Assembly (NCBI RefSeq): GCF_007858185.1
Contig: NZ_VFES01000012.1
Span: forward strand, 124,001-188,000
Source: Pseudomonas grimontii
Lineage (GTDB): Bacteria; Pseudomonadota; Gammaproteobacteria; Pseudomonadales; Pseudomonadaceae
Direction of reading: 5' to 3'
DNA: 64,000 nt
Both the position numbers and the translations under genes were made by a program. The notes beneath the pieces are model-generated. The model ran no database searches and was not told the origin of the DNA. It saw only the letters and a program-made list of their open reading frames with translations. Below are positions 63,441 to 64,000 of this stretch, piece after piece; the stretch's first letter is position 1; every line of letters begins with the position of its first letter.

Positions 63441-64000
63441 ATGAGCAAGATCGCAATCATTGGGGCCACCGGCCGTGCCGGCAGCCAATTGCTGGAAGAA
63501 GCACTGCGTCGTGGGCATAGCGTGGTGGCTATCGCGCGTAACACCGACAAGCTGGCTGTCCGCCCCGGCGTCACCGTCAAGCAGGTTGATGCACTGGATG
63601 CCAATGCCCTGGAACAAGCCATCAGCGGCAGCGATGTGGTGATCAGTGCGGCACATTTCGCCACCCTGCCCGCCAGCGCCGTGATCGGCCCGGTGAAACA
63701 CGCCGGGGTGAAACGTCTGCTGGTGGTGGGCGGCGCCGGTTCGTTGCTGCTGCCCGGTGGCGGGCGGGTGATCGACAGCGAGGGCTTCCCGGCTGAATAC
63801 AAGGCCGAAGCCAGTGCGGGCGCCGAATTTCTTGACGTGCTGCGTCAGGAAAAGGACCTGGATTGGACGTTCCTGTCGCCGTCGGCCTTGTTCGATGGCA
63901 CAGAGCGCACCGGTAAATTCCGCCTGGGCCAGGATGATTTGCTGGTGAGCAGTGACGGTACCAGCTCGATCAGCTTTGCCGACTACGCCATCGCCATGAT
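63441..64000 (+). CDS. NAD(P)-binding reductase, NmrA/SDR-like, cut by window end
   Basis: 186 residues visible of an expected 205-215. N-terminal Rossmann motif KIAIIGATGRAGSQLLEEAL, then VVAIARNTDKL, and LLVVGGAGSLLLPGGGRVID. The pattern DLDWTFLSPSALF is shared with NAD(P)H-binding atypical SDRs (YwnB/BLVRB-like). GGAG nine bases before the ATG. Probably co-transcribed with the MBL-fold gene under the LysR regulator. Confidence 0.88.
   Translation, partial: MSKIAIIGATGRAGSQLLEEALRRGHSVVAIARNTDKLAVRPGVTVKQVDALDANALEQAISGSDVVISAAHFATLPASAVIGPVKHAGVKRLLVVGGAGSLLLPGGGRVIDSEGFPAEYKAEASAGAEFLDVLRQEKDLDWTFLSPSALFDGTERTGKFRLGQDDLLVSSDGTSSISFADYAIAM

Overview
The window looks like chromosomal DNA of a Pseudomonas of the fluorescens type. 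It is GC-rich, has the order topA - DUF1653 gene - fadA - fadB with a universal stress gene, uup and slt close by, and carries intergenic palindromes of the Pseudomonas REP kind. No rRNA, tRNA, CRISPR array, transposase or integrase was found. Genes are dense on both strands and most of the window is core metabolism. The species call is inference from gene content; nothing was searched.

Layout. 1-9.3 kb: topA (cut by the window edge), fadBA beta-oxidation operon, an intergenic region holding a likely small RNA, a stress protein and the ABC-F ATPase Uup. 9.5-17 kb: lytic transglycosylase Slt, an MsbA-like exporter, pdxB, a MATE pump, tusA and rlmM. 18-26 kb: aconitase, LpxO-type hydroxylase, cysK, a DUF748 protein, and a MoxR-ATPase/VWA pair. 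26-30 kb: the 5-oxoprolinase operon pxpABC with a divergent LysR gene. 30-35.7 kb: membrane proteins, a glutamine amidotransferase, oligopeptidase B, a cyclic-nucleotide-binding protein and a spermidine-synthase-like protein.

The most unusual region is 35.97-42.06 kb. A 51-residue double-glycine-leader peptide is followed by a hairpin terminator and then four genes each overlapping the next by 4 bases: a HlyD/CvaA-like adaptor, a C39-peptidase ABC exporter, an LpxL/HtrB-fold acyltransferase and a NodT/OprM-type outer-membrane lipoprotein. Together they read as a dedicated type I (microcin-like) peptide export system with an acyltransferase built into the operon. No immunity gene is evident. 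Just downstream, on the other strand, lies a 213-residue protein with a faint CheD/CNF-like Cys-His deamidase pattern.

42.9-64 kb: an HNH nuclease, a SpoU methyltransferase, an M61-like protein without its zinc motif, a nitroreductase, and a 1164-residue protein ending in an OspG/NleH-like kinase fold. Then come a hydroxyacid dehydrogenase, RNase D with YcgL, a methyltransferase, a glutamine-synthetase-like ligase divergent from a PheC-like periplasmic protein, a tandem-Cache protein, a DHA2 drug pump, and pobA/pobR around a clear palindromic operator candidate. Last is a LysR gene divergent from a degenerate metallo-beta-lactamase-fold protein and an NAD(P)-binding reductase cut by the window end.
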